Shown here: in pieces, positions 20,632-31,454 of the stretch
Numbering within the stretch: position 1 is the stretch's first letter
Layout of the letters: the number at the start of each line of letters is the position of its first letter
Assembly: GCF_036226685.1 (NCBI RefSeq)
Contig: NZ_CP109009.1
Coordinates: 4,340,001 to 4,404,000, forward strand
Direction: 5' to 3'
DNA: 64,000 nt
Source: Streptomyces sp. NBC_00690
GTDB taxonomy: Bacteria; Actinomycetota; Actinomycetes; Streptomycetales; Streptomycetaceae
The notes under the pieces: model-generated
Seen by the model: only the letters and a program-made list of their open reading frames with translations
Database searches by the model: none
Told to the model about the DNA's origin: nothing
Made by a program: the position numbers and the translations under genes

Positions 20632-20666
20632 GGTACCACCGTCGGATTCCGGTACCACTGTCGGAT
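20632..20666. repeat. Two 16-base direct repeats
   Basis: GGTACCACCGTCGGAT at 20632-20647 and GGTACCACTGTCGGAT at 20651-20666, one difference, start-to-start spacing 19. They lie 21 bases after the dciA-like gene. Each contains GGTACC. Their function is unknown. Confidence 0.85.
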
Positions 20667-20821
20667 CGGTCGTGGACCCCGCCCTGGATTGTGAAAATTC
20701 CGTGCAGAACCGCTGTGGTGCGCCTTGTGTGCTCCACCGCCCACGGCTCAGCCTTTCCGATCGACCCGGCGCCGCTCAGGGCCTCCTGGATGCGGCGCCC
20801 GAGCAGTGGGGGTGTCCGGAC

Positions 20822-20886
20822 GCCCGGCGCCCGCCCGGCCCACGCGGTCGGCCGCTCCGGGTGCCGAGGCCGGGCGGGCGCCGGGC
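20822..20886. terminator. Long GC-rich inverted repeat upstream of gyrB
   Basis: Perfect 19-base arms (20822-20840 and 20868-20886) separated by 27 bases. It may act as terminator of the recF-dciA transcript or as a structure in the gyrB leader region. No T-run follows, as is common in Streptomyces. Confidence 0.65.
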
Positions 20887-21173
20887 GGCAGGGCGGGGAC
20901 GCGCCCGCTCCTGCTTCGTCCCCGCACCGGTTTTGGGGTCGTTCCCCCGCCGCTTCCCAGCCCTGATCGCGGGGCCGTTCCAGCGCCCGGAATGGGGCCT
21001 TTCATGATCCGTCCCTCACCGTAGCCGTTCGCTGACAGTCCAAAGCGCTCAATGCCGGTGTCAGCCTCCTGTAGCCCCTTCCCGCATATGGGGAGTCGGA
21101 CCGTCAGTGTTTAGGGCGGCACATGCGGACTCAAGCACCGGCAAACCCCCATGAGTGTCGGCGGTACCGGTAG

Positions 21174-23309
<2,136 letters not shown>

Positions 23310-23350
23310 GTCGGTCTCAGCTGACCGTACGAAAGGACCGAAGACCAGCA

Positions 23351-25960
23351 ATGGCCGACGAGACACCTAACCCTGCCACCACCGAAGAAGAGCCGGTCAT
23401 GCGGATCGAGCCCGTCGGGCTCGAAACGGAGATGCAGCGCTCCTACCTCGACTACGCGATGTCCGTCATCGTCTCCCGCGCCCTGCCGGACGTGCGGGAC
23501 GGACTGAAGCCGGTCCACCGTCGAGTGCTGTACGCGATGTACGACGGCGGGTACCGGCCCGAGAAGGGCTTCTACAAGTGCGCCCGCGTCGTCGGCGACG
23601 TCATGGGCACCTACCACCCGCACGGCGACTCCTCGATCTACGACGCCCTGGTCCGGCTGGCCCAGCCGTGGTCGATGCGCTTGCCGCTGGTGGACTCCAA
23701 CGGAAACTTCGGTTCCCCCGGCAACGACCCGGCCGCCGCCATGCGGTACACCGAGTGCAAGCTCAAGCCGCTGTCGATGGAGATGCTCCGGGACATCGAC
23801 GAGGAGACCGTCGACTTCCAGGACAACTACGACGGCCGCAACCAGGAGCCGACGGTCCTGCCGGCCCGTATCCCCAACCTCCTGGTCAACGGATCCGCGG
23901 GCATCGCGGTCGGCATGGCCACCAACATCCCCCCGCACAACCTGCGGGAAGTCGCCGCGGGCGCCCAGTGGGCGCTGGAGCACCCCGACGCCACCCATGA
24001 GGAGCTGCTCGACGCCCTCATCGAGCGGATCAAGGGCCCGGACTTTCCGACGGGCGCCCTGGTCGTGGGGCGCAAGGGCATCGAGGAGGCGTACCGGACC
24101 GGTCGCGGCTCCATCACGATGCGCGCGGTCGTCGAGGTCGAGGAGATCCAGAACCGTCAGTGCCTGGTGGTCACGGAGCTTCCGTACCAGGTCAACCCGG
24201 ACAATCTCGCGCAGAAGATTGCCGACCTGGTGAAGGACGCCAAGGTCGGCGGCATCGCCGACGTGCGGGACGAGACCTCGTCCCGCACGGGTCAGCGGCT
24301 GGTGATCGTGCTCAAGCGCGACGCCGTCGCCAAGGTCGTCCTGAACAACCTGTACAAGCACACGGACCTCCAGACGAACTTCGGCGCGAACATGCTGGCG
24401 CTGGTGGACGGCGTGCCGCGGACGCTGTCGATCGACGCGTTCATCCGTCACTGGGTGCACCACCAGATCGAGGTCATCGTCCGGCGCACACGCTTCCGGT
24501 TGCGCAAGGCGGAGGAGCGGGCGCACATCCTGCGCGGTCTGCTCAAGGCGCTGGACTCCATCGACGAGGTCATCGCGCTGATCCGGCGCAGCGACACCGT
24601 CGACATCGCCCGCACGGGTCTGATGGAACTGCTGACCATCGACGAGATCCAGGCCAACGCCATCCTGGAGATGCAGCTGCGCCGACTGGCCGCACTGGAA
24701 CGCCAGAAGATCGTTGCCGAGCACGACGAGCTGCAAGCCAAGATCAACGAGTACAACGCCATCCTCGCCTCCCCCGCCCAGCAGCGGCAGATCGTCAGCG
24801 ATGAGCTGGCGGTCATCGTGGATAAGTTCGGCGACGACCGGCGTTCGATGCTGGTGCCCTTCGACGGTGACATGTCCATCGAAGACCTGATCGCCGAGGA
24901 AGACATCGTCGTCACGATCAGCCGCGGCGGCTATGTGAAGCGCACGAAGACCCACGACTACCGGTCGCAGAAGCGGGGCGGCAAGGGCGTCCGGGGGACG
25001 AAGCTCAAGGAAGACGACATCGTCGACCACTTCTTCGTTTCCACCACCCACCACTGGCTGCTCTTCTTCACCAACAAGGGCAGGGTCTACCGCGCCAAGG
25101 CGTACGAGCTCCCCGATGCCGGCCGTGATGCACGCGGTCAGCACGTGGCCAATCTGCTCGCCTTCCAGCCGGACGAGCAGATTGCGGAGATCCTGGCGAT
25201 CCGCGACTACGAGGCCGTGCCCTATCTGGTGCTCGCTACCAAGGGCGGTCTGGTCAAGAAGACCCCGCTGAAGGACTATGACTCGCCTCGCTCCGGCGGT
25301 GTCATCGCGATCAACCTCCGGGAGACCGAGGCGGGAACCGATGATGAGCTGATCGGCGCAGAACTGGTGTCGGCCGAGGACGATCTGCTACTTATCAGCA
25401 AGAAGGCGCAATCGATCCGATTCACCGCGACGGACGATGCCCTGCGCCCGATGGGGCGTGCCACATCGGGTGTCAAGGGGATGAGTTTCCGCGAAGGAGA
25501 CGAGCTTCTGTCGATGAATGTGGTGCGGCCCGGTACGTTCGTGTTCACTGCTACTGATGGCGGTTACGCGAAGCGGACCGCTGTCGACGAGTACCGCGTC
25601 CAGGGTCGTGGCGGCCTCGGCATCAAGGCTGCCAAGATCGTGGAGGACCGTGGATCGCTCGTGGGCGCTCTGGTGGTCGAGAAGACGGACGAGATTCTCG
25701 CCATCACCCTCGGCGGCGGTGTGATTCGTACGCGAGTCAATGAAGTCAGGGAGACCGGCCGTGACACCATGGGCGTCCAACTGATCAACCTGGGCAAGCG
25801 CGATGCCGTGGTCGGTATCGCTCGTAACGCCGAGGCTGGTCGGGAGGCTGAAGAGGTCGAAGGGGCCGAAGAGGCCGTGGGGACCGATGAGACCTTCGCC
25901 GCTTCGGCCGAAGCGGCAGCCGAGGGCACCGAGCCTTCGGCCGGGGAGCACGAGGAGTAG
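23351..25960 (+). CDS. gyrA: DNA gyrase subunit A
   Basis: 869 residues from ATG 23351. The catalytic tyrosine region is [10 protein letters not shown] near residue 135. The quinolone-resistance region reads [20 protein letters not shown] with a wild-type-like Ser-Ile-Tyr-Asp. The GyrA box QKRGGKG lies near residue 537, followed by the six-bladed C-terminal wrapping domain. An acidic Glu/Ala-rich tail of ~50 residues ends the protein. It cuts and rejoins DNA in the gyrase tetramer. Confidence 0.98.
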   Translation: MADETPNPATTEEEPVMRIEPVGLETEMQRSYLDYAMSVIVSRALPDVRDGLKPVHRRVLYAMYDGGYRPEKGFYKCARVVGDVMGTYHPHGDSSIYDALVRLAQPWSMRLPLVDSNGNFGSPGNDPAAAMRYTECKLKPLSMEMLRDIDEETVDFQDNYDGRNQEPTVLPARIPNLLVNGSAGIAVGMATNIPPHNLREVAAGAQWALEHPDATHEELLDALIERIKGPDFPTGALVVGRKGIEEAYRTGRGSITMRAVVEVEEIQNRQCLVVTELPYQVNPDNLAQKIADLVKDAKVGGIADVRDETSSRTGQRLVIVLKRDAVAKVVLNNLYKHTDLQTNFGANMLALVDGVPRTLSIDAFIRHWVHHQIEVIVRRTRFRLRKAEERAHILRGLLKALDSIDEVIALIRRSDTVDIARTGLMELLTIDEIQANAILEMQLRRLAALERQKIVAEHDELQAKINEYNAILASPAQQRQIVSDELAVIVDKFGDDRRSMLVPFDGDMSIEDLIAEEDIVVTISRGGYVKRTKTHDYRSQKRGGKGVRGTKLKEDDIVDHFFVSTTHHWLLFFTNKGRVYRAKAYELPDAGRDARGQHVANLLAFQPDEQIAEILAIRDYEAVPYLVLATKGGLVKKTPLKDYDSPRSGGVIAINLRETEAGTDDELIGAELVSAEDDLLLISKKAQSIRFTATDDALRPMGRATSGVKGMSFREGDELLSMNVVRPGTFVFTATDGGYAKRTAVDEYRVQGRGGLGIKAAKIVEDRGSLVGALVVEKTDEILAITLGGGVIRTRVNEVRETGRDTMGVQLINLGKRDAVVGIARNAEAGREAEEVEGAEEAVGTDETFAASAEAAAEGTEPSAGEHEE

Positions 25961-25963
25961 AGC

Positions 25964-26602
25964 GTGAGTGGAGCCACGGGCGCCGGTTCGGCCGCTGCCG
26001 GAGCTTCTGGAGCGAGCGGTGCCCGTGGCTCAGCCACGGACTCCCAGGGGGTTACGGTGACAGACACCCGGGGGAAGCAGCCCCCGTACGAGACGTTCAG
26101 TGGCGACCAGCCGGCGCCCCACCAGGGCGGGCAGCCCTACCGCCCGCCCCAGGCTTACCCGTCGCCGCACGGCGACGAGGGGACGCAGGCCGGCGTGCGG
26201 CTGCCCCGCACGGGTGCGCGGACCACACCGCGCACCCGTAAGGCGCGACTGCGGGTGGCCAAGGCCGATCCGTGGTCCGTGATGAAGGTCAGTTTTCTGC
26301 TCTCGATCGCGCTCGGCATTTGTACGGTGATCGCTGCTGCGGTGCTGTGGATGGTGATGGACGCCATGGGCGTCTTCTCCACCGTCGGCGGCACGATCAG
26401 CGAAGCCACGGGCTCGACCGACAGCAATGGGTTCGACTTGCAGTCGTTCCTTTCGCTGCCGCGGGTGCTCATCTTCACCTCGATCATCGCGGTGATCGAC
26501 GTTGTGCTCGCCACCGCGTTGGCGACCCTCGGAGCGTTCATCTACAACCTCTCCGCCGGCTTCGTCGGCGGTGTGGAATTGACGCTCGCAGAGGACGAGT
26601 AG
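25964..26602 (+). CDS. DUF3566 transmembrane protein
   Basis: 212 residues from GTG 25964, only 3 bases after gyrA. A ~95-residue Gly/Pro/Ala-rich cytoplasmic region precedes the conserved part KADPWSVMKVSFLLSIALGI with two membrane helices (about residues 105-130 and 168-195). DUF3566 proteins follow gyrA in nearly all actinobacteria; their function is unknown. The tight spacing implies co-transcription with gyrA. Confidence 0.88.
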   Translation: MSGATGAGSAAAGASGASGARGSATDSQGVTVTDTRGKQPPYETFSGDQPAPHQGGQPYRPPQAYPSPHGDEGTQAGVRLPRTGARTTPRTRKARLRVAKADPWSVMKVSFLLSIALGICTVIAAAVLWMVMDAMGVFSTVGGTISEATGSTDSNGFDLQSFLSLPRVLIFTSIIAVIDVVLATALATLGAFIYNLSAGFVGGVELTLAEDE

Positions 26603-26611
26603 TCCCAGGTC

Positions 26612-26630
26612 CGGGGCCTTTGGCCCCGGG
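26612..26630. terminator. Terminator after gyrA-DUF3566
   Basis: Hairpin CCGGGGCC-TTT-GGCCCCGG, 9 bases after the DUF3566 stop, followed by a short T stretch. Confidence 0.75.
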
Positions 26631-26686
26631 ATTTGGGAGCTGCGCCCGACGTGCGCTAATCTTCAGAGGTCAGCGCGCAGCGCGGC

Positions 26687-26760
26687 GGGGCTATAGCTCA
26701 GTTGGTTAGAGCGCATCCCTGATAAGGATGAGGCCACAGGTTCAAATCCTGTTAGCCCCA
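26687..26760 (+). tRNA. tRNA-Ile (anticodon GAU)
   Basis: 74 bases. Acceptor arms GGGGCTA and TAGCCCC pair fully; D-arm TAGCTCAGTTGGTTAGAGC; anticodon loop CTGATAA with GAT; T-arm with GGTTCAAATCC. The CCA end is not encoded. Confidence 0.97.
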
Positions 26761-26771
26761 CAGTGTTGAAT

Positions 26772-26802
26772 CGGCCCGTACGGAGTGACTTCGTACGGGC
26801 CG
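26772..26802. terminator. tRNA-Ile terminator
   Basis: Perfect 11-base arms CGGCCCGTACG (26772-26782) and CGTACGGGCCG (26792-26802), 11 bases after the tRNA. Confidence 0.85.
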
Positions 26803-26929
26803 AACGCATTATTGACTGCGGAAGTTGAGCTGAGGGCGAGCGTCCACGTAGGTCACCGATCGGTATCGGTCGGTGTGTATAGTCGGGCGGCAGAAGTCCT
26901 CATACGTCAAGGAAAGACGAGGTCGCGCG

Positions 26930-27064
26930 GTGAAGAAGCTTCTCCTGGTCGCACTGGCCGCCATCGGCGGGCTCCTCGTGTACCGCCAGATCCAGGCGGA
27001 TCGCGCCGAGCAGGATCTGTGGACGGAGGCGACCGACTCCGTGCCCGCAGGTTCGGGTGTGTGA
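26930..27064 (+). CDS. DLW-39 family small protein
   Basis: 44 residues from GTG 26930. It starts MKKLLLVALAAIGGLLVYRQ, a membrane or export helix, and contains the diagnostic EQDLWTEATD. This tiny family is found next to the gyrA/tRNA-Ile region of streptomycetes. The function is unknown. A longer in-frame start at 26873 is possible but lies in promoter-like sequence. A strong hairpin follows. Confidence 0.85.
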   Translation: MKKLLLVALAAIGGLLVYRQIQADRAEQDLWTEATDSVPAGSGV

Positions 27065-27083
27065 GTCGCAGCAATCTTGGTCG

Positions 27084-27114
27084 AAGCCCCGGTCGCACGA
27101 AGCGACCGGGGCTT
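27084..27114. terminator. Terminator after DLW-39 gene
   Basis: Perfect 13-base arms AAGCCCCGGTCGC (27084-27096) and GCGACCGGGGCTT (27102-27114), loop of 5, ending in TT. Confidence 0.9.
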
Positions 27115-27170
27115 TCTGCTGCCCTGGCATCCTCACCTCGTGCTCGGCGCGGTGATCGGGGTGGCCTGCA

Positions 27171-27204
27171 TTCACTCAAGTGAATATTTGAATTGCTCAA
27201 GCAA
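27171..27204. repeat. Pair of CTCAAG-centred inverted repeats, operator-like
   Basis: TTCACTCAAGTGAA (27171-27184) and TTGCTCAAGCAA (27193-27204) share a central CTCAAG; the centres are 21 bases apart, two helical turns. The surrounding ~45 bases are AT rich compared with the rest. It lies between the DLW-39 terminator and the convergent kinase gene. Confidence 0.6.
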
Positions 27205-27225
27205 AAAGCCTGTGGGGGGCTCGTT

Positions 27226-28884
27226 TCAGAGCTGGAGAAGCGCCCAGACGCCCACGGTGTAGCAGATCAGGGCCAGGAACAGCACGGGGGCGGCGACCTT
27301 CAGTGGCGGCCCGGGGCGTTTGGCCGCGCGCCGGGCTTCGGCTCGGGTCAGGGGAACCCGAGGGCTCTGAGCGGTGTATGTACGAGTGAGGGGCGGCTGG
27401 TAGTGCACCGGTGAGGTCGGCGCGGTCTGCGTGGTGTGGGACTGCGGCAGCTGCTCGGGAGCGTAGGCGTAGAAGGGGGCGACGCTGTGATCCGTCAGCA
27501 GGTCCGATACGGGGGGCGGGGTGGACTCGGCAGCGGCCGGAGGTGCGGGCGGCTGCTGGATCGGTTGTGGTGTGGGAGTCGGCGGCTGGGTGGGCGGTGG
27601 AGGCAGCACCGGCCCGTTCGTGGGCACCGGGGGCAACTGCGGTGGTGTGAGGGGGTGTGGCGCCGGGAGCGCGCCCGGAGCGGGTTCGGAGCCGTGGGTG
27701 AGAAGGCCGGGTTGCTGCTGGAGAGGCCGTGGTGGCGTGCTGGGTGGCTGCGGGGGCAGCGGCAGCGGTTCGGCGGCCTCGGCCGGAGTGGAGGGTCCCG
27801 CGGGGGGCGGGGCCACGCCGGGGCGTTCGACGACCGATGGGCCAGAGGGCGGCCCCGCGGTGGGGAAGCCGGCGAGCGGTGGGGCGGCGATGTGGGGAGC
27901 CCCGGGCTCGGTTCCGGTCGGGTGGGGAGGGCTGCCGTCGATTGCCGGGAGAGCGGATGGCACCGAGCCGGTCGGGCGGCGGGCCGGTCCCAGCGCCTTC
28001 GGCCTCTCCGGGCCGTCAGGGCCGAACCCCATCGGCAGGGGACCGAGCTGGTCGAAGATCTCGACGGGCTCGTCGTCGGGGCCGAGATCCGGAAGCATCT
28101 CGCCCGCAGTCGCGAGCGCCTTGCGCGCTCCCGTGGCGCTACGGAAGCGGTCCTCGGGGTCCGGCTGGAGAAGTCCGGCCAGTACCTGCCAGAGCGGCTC
28201 GGGGATGCTCTGGGGCGCCCCCGGAGTGCCATGGGCGACGAAGTGGTCGACGAGTGCCTTGGAGTCGGGCTTCTGGCCTTCGAGGAGATATATGGCGACC
28301 AGGCCGGCCGCGAACAGGTCCGCGGTGAAGTCCGGTTCCGCACCGGTCATCTGCTCGGGTGCGAAGTACCCGGGCGTACCGACCACATAGTTGGTCTCGG
28401 TGAGCCTGGGCTCGCCCTTGCGCATCGAGATGCCGAAGTCGGACAGCCGCAGATGCGGACGTCCGGTGCCGGTGGCCTCCATCAGGACGTTCGCGGGCTT
28501 GATGTCGCGGTGCACGACCCCCTCGGCATGCACCGCGGCCAGTCCAGACAGCAGTTGGTCGAGCAGACCGCAGACATAGTGGGGAGGCAGCGGGCCATAG
28601 TCGCCGATCACATGCGCCAGCGACCCGCCGCTCACCAGATCCATGGTGAACAGAACCTTGTCGTCGTCCGCGGCCCAGCTGGCCGGGGCCAGGACATGGG
28701 GATGATCGATGCGGACGGCCTGTTCGCGGACGAAGCGCAGCAGGGTGTGCGCATCGCTCTGCTGGAGCACCTTGGCCGCCACATAGCGGCGGCGCCGGTG
28801 GTCCCAGGCGCGCCACACAGCGCCGACGCCACCGCGTCCGATCGGGTCGACCAGCTCATACCGACCGGCGAAGACCTCACCCAT
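27226..28884 (-). CDS. Serine/threonine protein kinase, C-terminal membrane anchor
   Basis: 552 residues from ATG 28884. The kinase domain (1-~275) is complete: glycine loop IGRGGVGAVWRAW, lysine AAKVL, catalytic loop HRDIKPANVL, DFG in LSDFGISMRK, and GTPGYFAPEQM. A ~230-residue Pro-rich linker follows, then one membrane helix at the extreme C-terminus (VLFLALICYTVGVWALLQL), with almost nothing outside. It is thus a Hanks-type kinase without an extracellular sensor. It lies 63 bases downstream of an HTH regulator on the same strand and is probably co-transcribed with it. Confidence 0.93.
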   Translation of the reverse strand: MGEVFAGRYELVDPIGRGGVGAVWRAWDHRRRRYVAAKVLQQSDAHTLLRFVREQAVRIDHPHVLAPASWAADDDKVLFTMDLVSGGSLAHVIGDYGPLPPHYVCGLLDQLLSGLAAVHAEGVVHRDIKPANVLMEATGTGRPHLRLSDFGISMRKGEPRLTETNYVVGTPGYFAPEQMTGAEPDFTADLFAAGLVAIYLLEGQKPDSKALVDHFVAHGTPGAPQSIPEPLWQVLAGLLQPDPEDRFRSATGARKALATAGEMLPDLGPDDEPVEIFDQLGPLPMGFGPDGPERPKALGPARRPTGSVPSALPAIDGSPPHPTGTEPGAPHIAAPPLAGFPTAGPPSGPSVVERPGVAPPPAGPSTPAEAAEPLPLPPQPPSTPPRPLQQQPGLLTHGSEPAPGALPAPHPLTPPQLPPVPTNGPVLPPPPTQPPTPTPQPIQQPPAPPAAAESTPPPVSDLLTDHSVAPFYAYAPEQLPQSHTTQTAPTSPVHYQPPLTRTYTAQSPRVPLTRAEARRAAKRPGPPLKVAAPVLFLALICYTVGVWALLQL

Positions 28885-28947
28885 GGCGCTGCGCCCGCTC
28901 CCCGTCCTCGTGAGGCGTCAGGTGGTGCTCTGGTTCAGCCTCGGTGA

Positions 28948-29496
28948 TCAGTTCTGGTGCGACTCGTAGTGTGCGACGGCATCCGCCGTGCGCCCGGCTC
29001 CGTAGACCCGGAGGAACTCTGCCAGTTCCGGATGGGTCGGGGCGAGCGTGTCCGCGGCGTCGATGATGTCGCCCGCGGCGGAGACGGACCGCAGCAGGGA
29101 CTGGATCTCCCGCACCACCCGGCGCACCGTGGGGGCGCCCGAACTGCTGGTGGTCTGGCTGGTACCGGTCAACACGGAGCCTCCCTGTGACTTCTTGACC
29201 TCTTCCATGCGATCGGTGGCCTCGGCGGCACTGACGCTTCCGTCGGCGACCAGACTCGCCAACTCCTGGAGCGCCTGGACCCGCTGGACCACCGCAGGAT
29301 TGCCGATCTTCGCCCGCTGGCCGCTCATGAGCTGGGAGAGCATGGGAGCGGACAGACCGAGAACGGCAGCGAGCCGGGCTTGGTTCAGCCCCAGGTCGTC
29401 GATCAGCCGCCGAAACAGCGCCCCCAATGGCTCCCCGTACCAGCTTCGCTGGAGCTCCCTGGCTCTTGCGGTCGTCTCCTGCTGCACGGCGTCCAT
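28948..29496 (-). CDS. Helix-turn-helix (XRE-like) DNA-binding protein
   Basis: 182 residues from ATG 29496. The HTH is at about residues 33-60: DLGLNQARLAAVLGLSAPMLSQLMSGQRAKIGNP. The middle is Ser/Thr/Gly rich, and the C-terminal ~60 residues are helical without a recognised domain. It precedes the Ser/Thr kinase gene and could be its substrate or regulator (inference from order only). Confidence 0.85.
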   Translation of the reverse strand: MDAVQQETTARARELQRSWYGEPLGALFRRLIDDLGLNQARLAAVLGLSAPMLSQLMSGQRAKIGNPAVVQRVQALQELASLVADGSVSAAEATDRMEEVKKSQGGSVLTGTSQTTSSSGAPTVRRVVREIQSLLRSVSAAGDIIDAADTLAPTHPELAEFLRVYGAGRTADAVAHYESHQN

Positions 29497-29679
29497 GTGC
29501 GTCTCCCCATCGCTTCCCCAAAGCGGGCTTCGCTGCTGCGAACCTCGTCGTGCATCTTACGGAGAGTGGTCGCCCACGGGGAGTCCTAATCGTTTTGCAG
29601 GATCACCCGAAACACCCGGTACTCTGGGTCTGCGGATGTGGCCCGGGCCCATGGTCCAATCGGTCTTGTCCTCCCATGA

Positions 29680-29752
29680 GGGGCCTTAGCTCAGTTGGTA
29701 GAGCGCTGTCTTTGCATGGCAGATGTCAGGGGTTCGACTCCCCTAGGCTCCA
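29680..29752 (+). tRNA. tRNA-Ala (anticodon UGC)
   Basis: 73 bases. Acceptor arms GGGGCCT / AGGCTCC pair with one G-U; D-arm TTAGCTCAGTTGGTAGAGC; anticodon loop TTTGCAT with TGC; T-arm GGGGTTCGACTCCCC. No encoded CCA. Confidence 0.97.
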
Positions 29753-29760
29753 CACGATGA

Positions 29761-29801
29761 ATGCCCTTCGACCTGGTGATCGCCGGTCGGAGGGCATTTT
29801 G
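29761..29801 (+). terminator. tRNA-Ala terminator
   Basis: Arms ATGCCCTTCGACC (29761-29773) and GGTCGGAGGGCAT (29785-29797) with one G-T pair, followed by TTTT. Confidence 0.85.
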
Positions 29802-30363
29802 CTGTGTGGGCTGGGCTGTGTGGGCTGGGCTGGGCGGTGGACGACTGTCTCCCTCTGAGAGAGAGACGTGGTCTCCGTACCTCGCCCGCAGGCTCCCGTA
29901 GCCGGCTGGGGGCTCCGGGGCAGTGGCGCCGTACGCCGTTGCCGAGTGTGGCCGGGCGATCGTCCCCGGTGCCGGCGCAGGGCGATCGTTCTCGGTTTCC
30001 CGGGCATCCAGCGGCCAGAGGTCCGGTAGCTGCCCATCGGGGATGGGTCGGGTGGATGGTCGAGCCGGTGTGCGGATGCTGTGGTTTCGACGCAGACTGC
30101 CGGAGAAAGTGGTTGAGCGGAGAGAGGGTTCGTAGCAGTCTGGCGACGGGTTCGGGCCACTCGGCGACCGGGGACCCCGACACGGTGTCCTGGTTGAAGA
30201 TCGCTGCACTCGGGTGCGGACGGTCCCGGCCACTCTGACCGGTGGTGGAGAGGGCGGTTGCGCCCGTGGTTCGGCTGATGTCCATCCGCTCGATCGCTTC
30301 CGCCCCTTCCAGGGGGTCACTACGCTCGATGGGCGACGCACAGGGCGAGGGGTGGCGCGAGCA
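29802..30363. other. Intergenic region before the Crp-family gene
   Basis: About 560 bases without a credible gene. A 14-base tandem duplication GCTGTGTGGGCTGG occupies 29801-29828. The Crp reading frame stays open back to 30214, but without a good ribosome-binding site. I see no RNA gene. Confidence 0.5.
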
Positions 30364-31089
30364 ATGAGCCTGGTGGGGCGAGGACGGCCGTTTCTCCATG
30401 GGCTGGGGAAGCAGGCCAGGGAAGAACTGCTGGGCCTCGGCGCTGAACGCAAGTTCGCTGCTCAGGAACATCTGTTGCGGGAGAACGAAGAGGGCAGCCA
30501 TGTACTGGTGATCCTCACGGGCTGGGCCGTCGTCTCCACCGCGACCGAGCGGGCGTCCTCCCGACTGATTCTGGCCCTTCGCGGACCCGGGGAGCTGGTG
30601 GGTGAAATGGCGATGCTGGACGGCTCGCCACGCAGTGCCACCGTCACCGCCCTCGGTCCGGTGTCCGCTCGGGTGATCATGAACGAGCGGTTTCGACGTT
30701 TCGTCGCGGGCACCCCACAGGCGAACGGCCTGCTGATGACCCAACTCGCGGCCCGGCTGCGCAGCGCCGATGAGGAGCGCAGATCACTGGCTTCGCTGAC
30801 CGTGCTCCAGCGTTTGGCAGAACGGCTGTTGGAGCTGCCCGCGGTTGGTCCGGCCACGGTCTCGCGTGGGGCGAAGACGGCTGCCGAGGTGGTGCTGGTC
30901 GATCTGGCGCAGCACGATCTCGCCGATGCTGTGGGTGCCACCCGTGAGGCGGTGGCCAAGGCTTTGCGGTTGCTGCGTGACGCCGATGTCGTCCGTACCG
31001 GGCAGCGTCGGATCGAACTCGTCGACCCGACGGTGCTTCAGCTGCTCGCCTCCGGCGGCAGTTTCGACTTTCGCAGCCGAACGTCCTGA
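30364..31089 (+). CDS. Crp/Fnr-family transcriptional regulator
   Basis: 241 residues from ATG 30364. Residues ~1-125 form a cyclic-nucleotide-binding-type beta-roll (FAAQEHLLRENEEGSHVLVI, then GPGELVGEMAMLDGSPRSATVTAL, with the GE and R(S)A contacts of the phosphate-binding cassette). A long dimer helix follows, then a Crp-type winged HTH: LAQHDLADAVGATREAVAKALRLLRDADVV. The cassette residues G-E...R-S-A are compatible with binding cAMP or a related ligand. It lies 365 bases upstream of a cyclase-like gene on the same strand, so it may respond to that product; that link is inferred. Confidence 0.88.
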   Translation: MSLVGRGRPFLHGLGKQAREELLGLGAERKFAAQEHLLRENEEGSHVLVILTGWAVVSTATERASSRLILALRGPGELVGEMAMLDGSPRSATVTALGPVSARVIMNERFRRFVAGTPQANGLLMTQLAARLRSADEERRSLASLTVLQRLAERLLELPAVGPATVSRGAKTAAEVVLVDLAQHDLADAVGATREAVAKALRLLRDADVVRTGQRRIELVDPTVLQLLASGGSFDFRSRTS

Positions 31090-31454
31090 GGATTTCTCCG
31101 TATCGGTGTGGGCTGATGGAACGTAGTCGTGCCTCGGCTCGGTGTGGCGCTGAGACGGATTCCGGTCGCGGCCGTATCCAGGGGTGACGCACCCCGTTGG
31201 AGTGGCGGCTTCTCGCTCTCTGAGCTCGATGTTCATCGGTGTTCCATCGGTGTTCATCGGTTCCGACGGGCGGTGGGAGCAGCGGTTCTGAGCAGGGGGC
31301 GCGGGGGCGTGCGCTCAGTGGTGGGGTGGTGCGCAGGGGGCGTGCGCCTCCACCAGGAGATCCCAATGCTTCAGAACGATGTGTAAACGACCACATGCCA
31401 AAGCCCTGGGGGCGGGGATGCTGACCTGCATCCGTGAACACCAGGGGAGGCGCA
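31090..31454. promoter_or_regulatory. Leader region of the 31455-52927 cluster, with triple repeat
   Basis: 365 bases without a gene. Three near-identical copies in tandem, GTTCATCGGT (31231-31240), GTTCCATCGGT (31241-31251) and GTTCATCGGT (31252-31261), form a candidate operator. The region should hold the promoter of the cluster. Confidence 0.6.

Noticed and set aside
20571..21024. Small plus-strand frames in the dciA-gyrB gap
   Set aside because: No ribosome-binding site, biased composition only, and they overlap a long inverted repeat.
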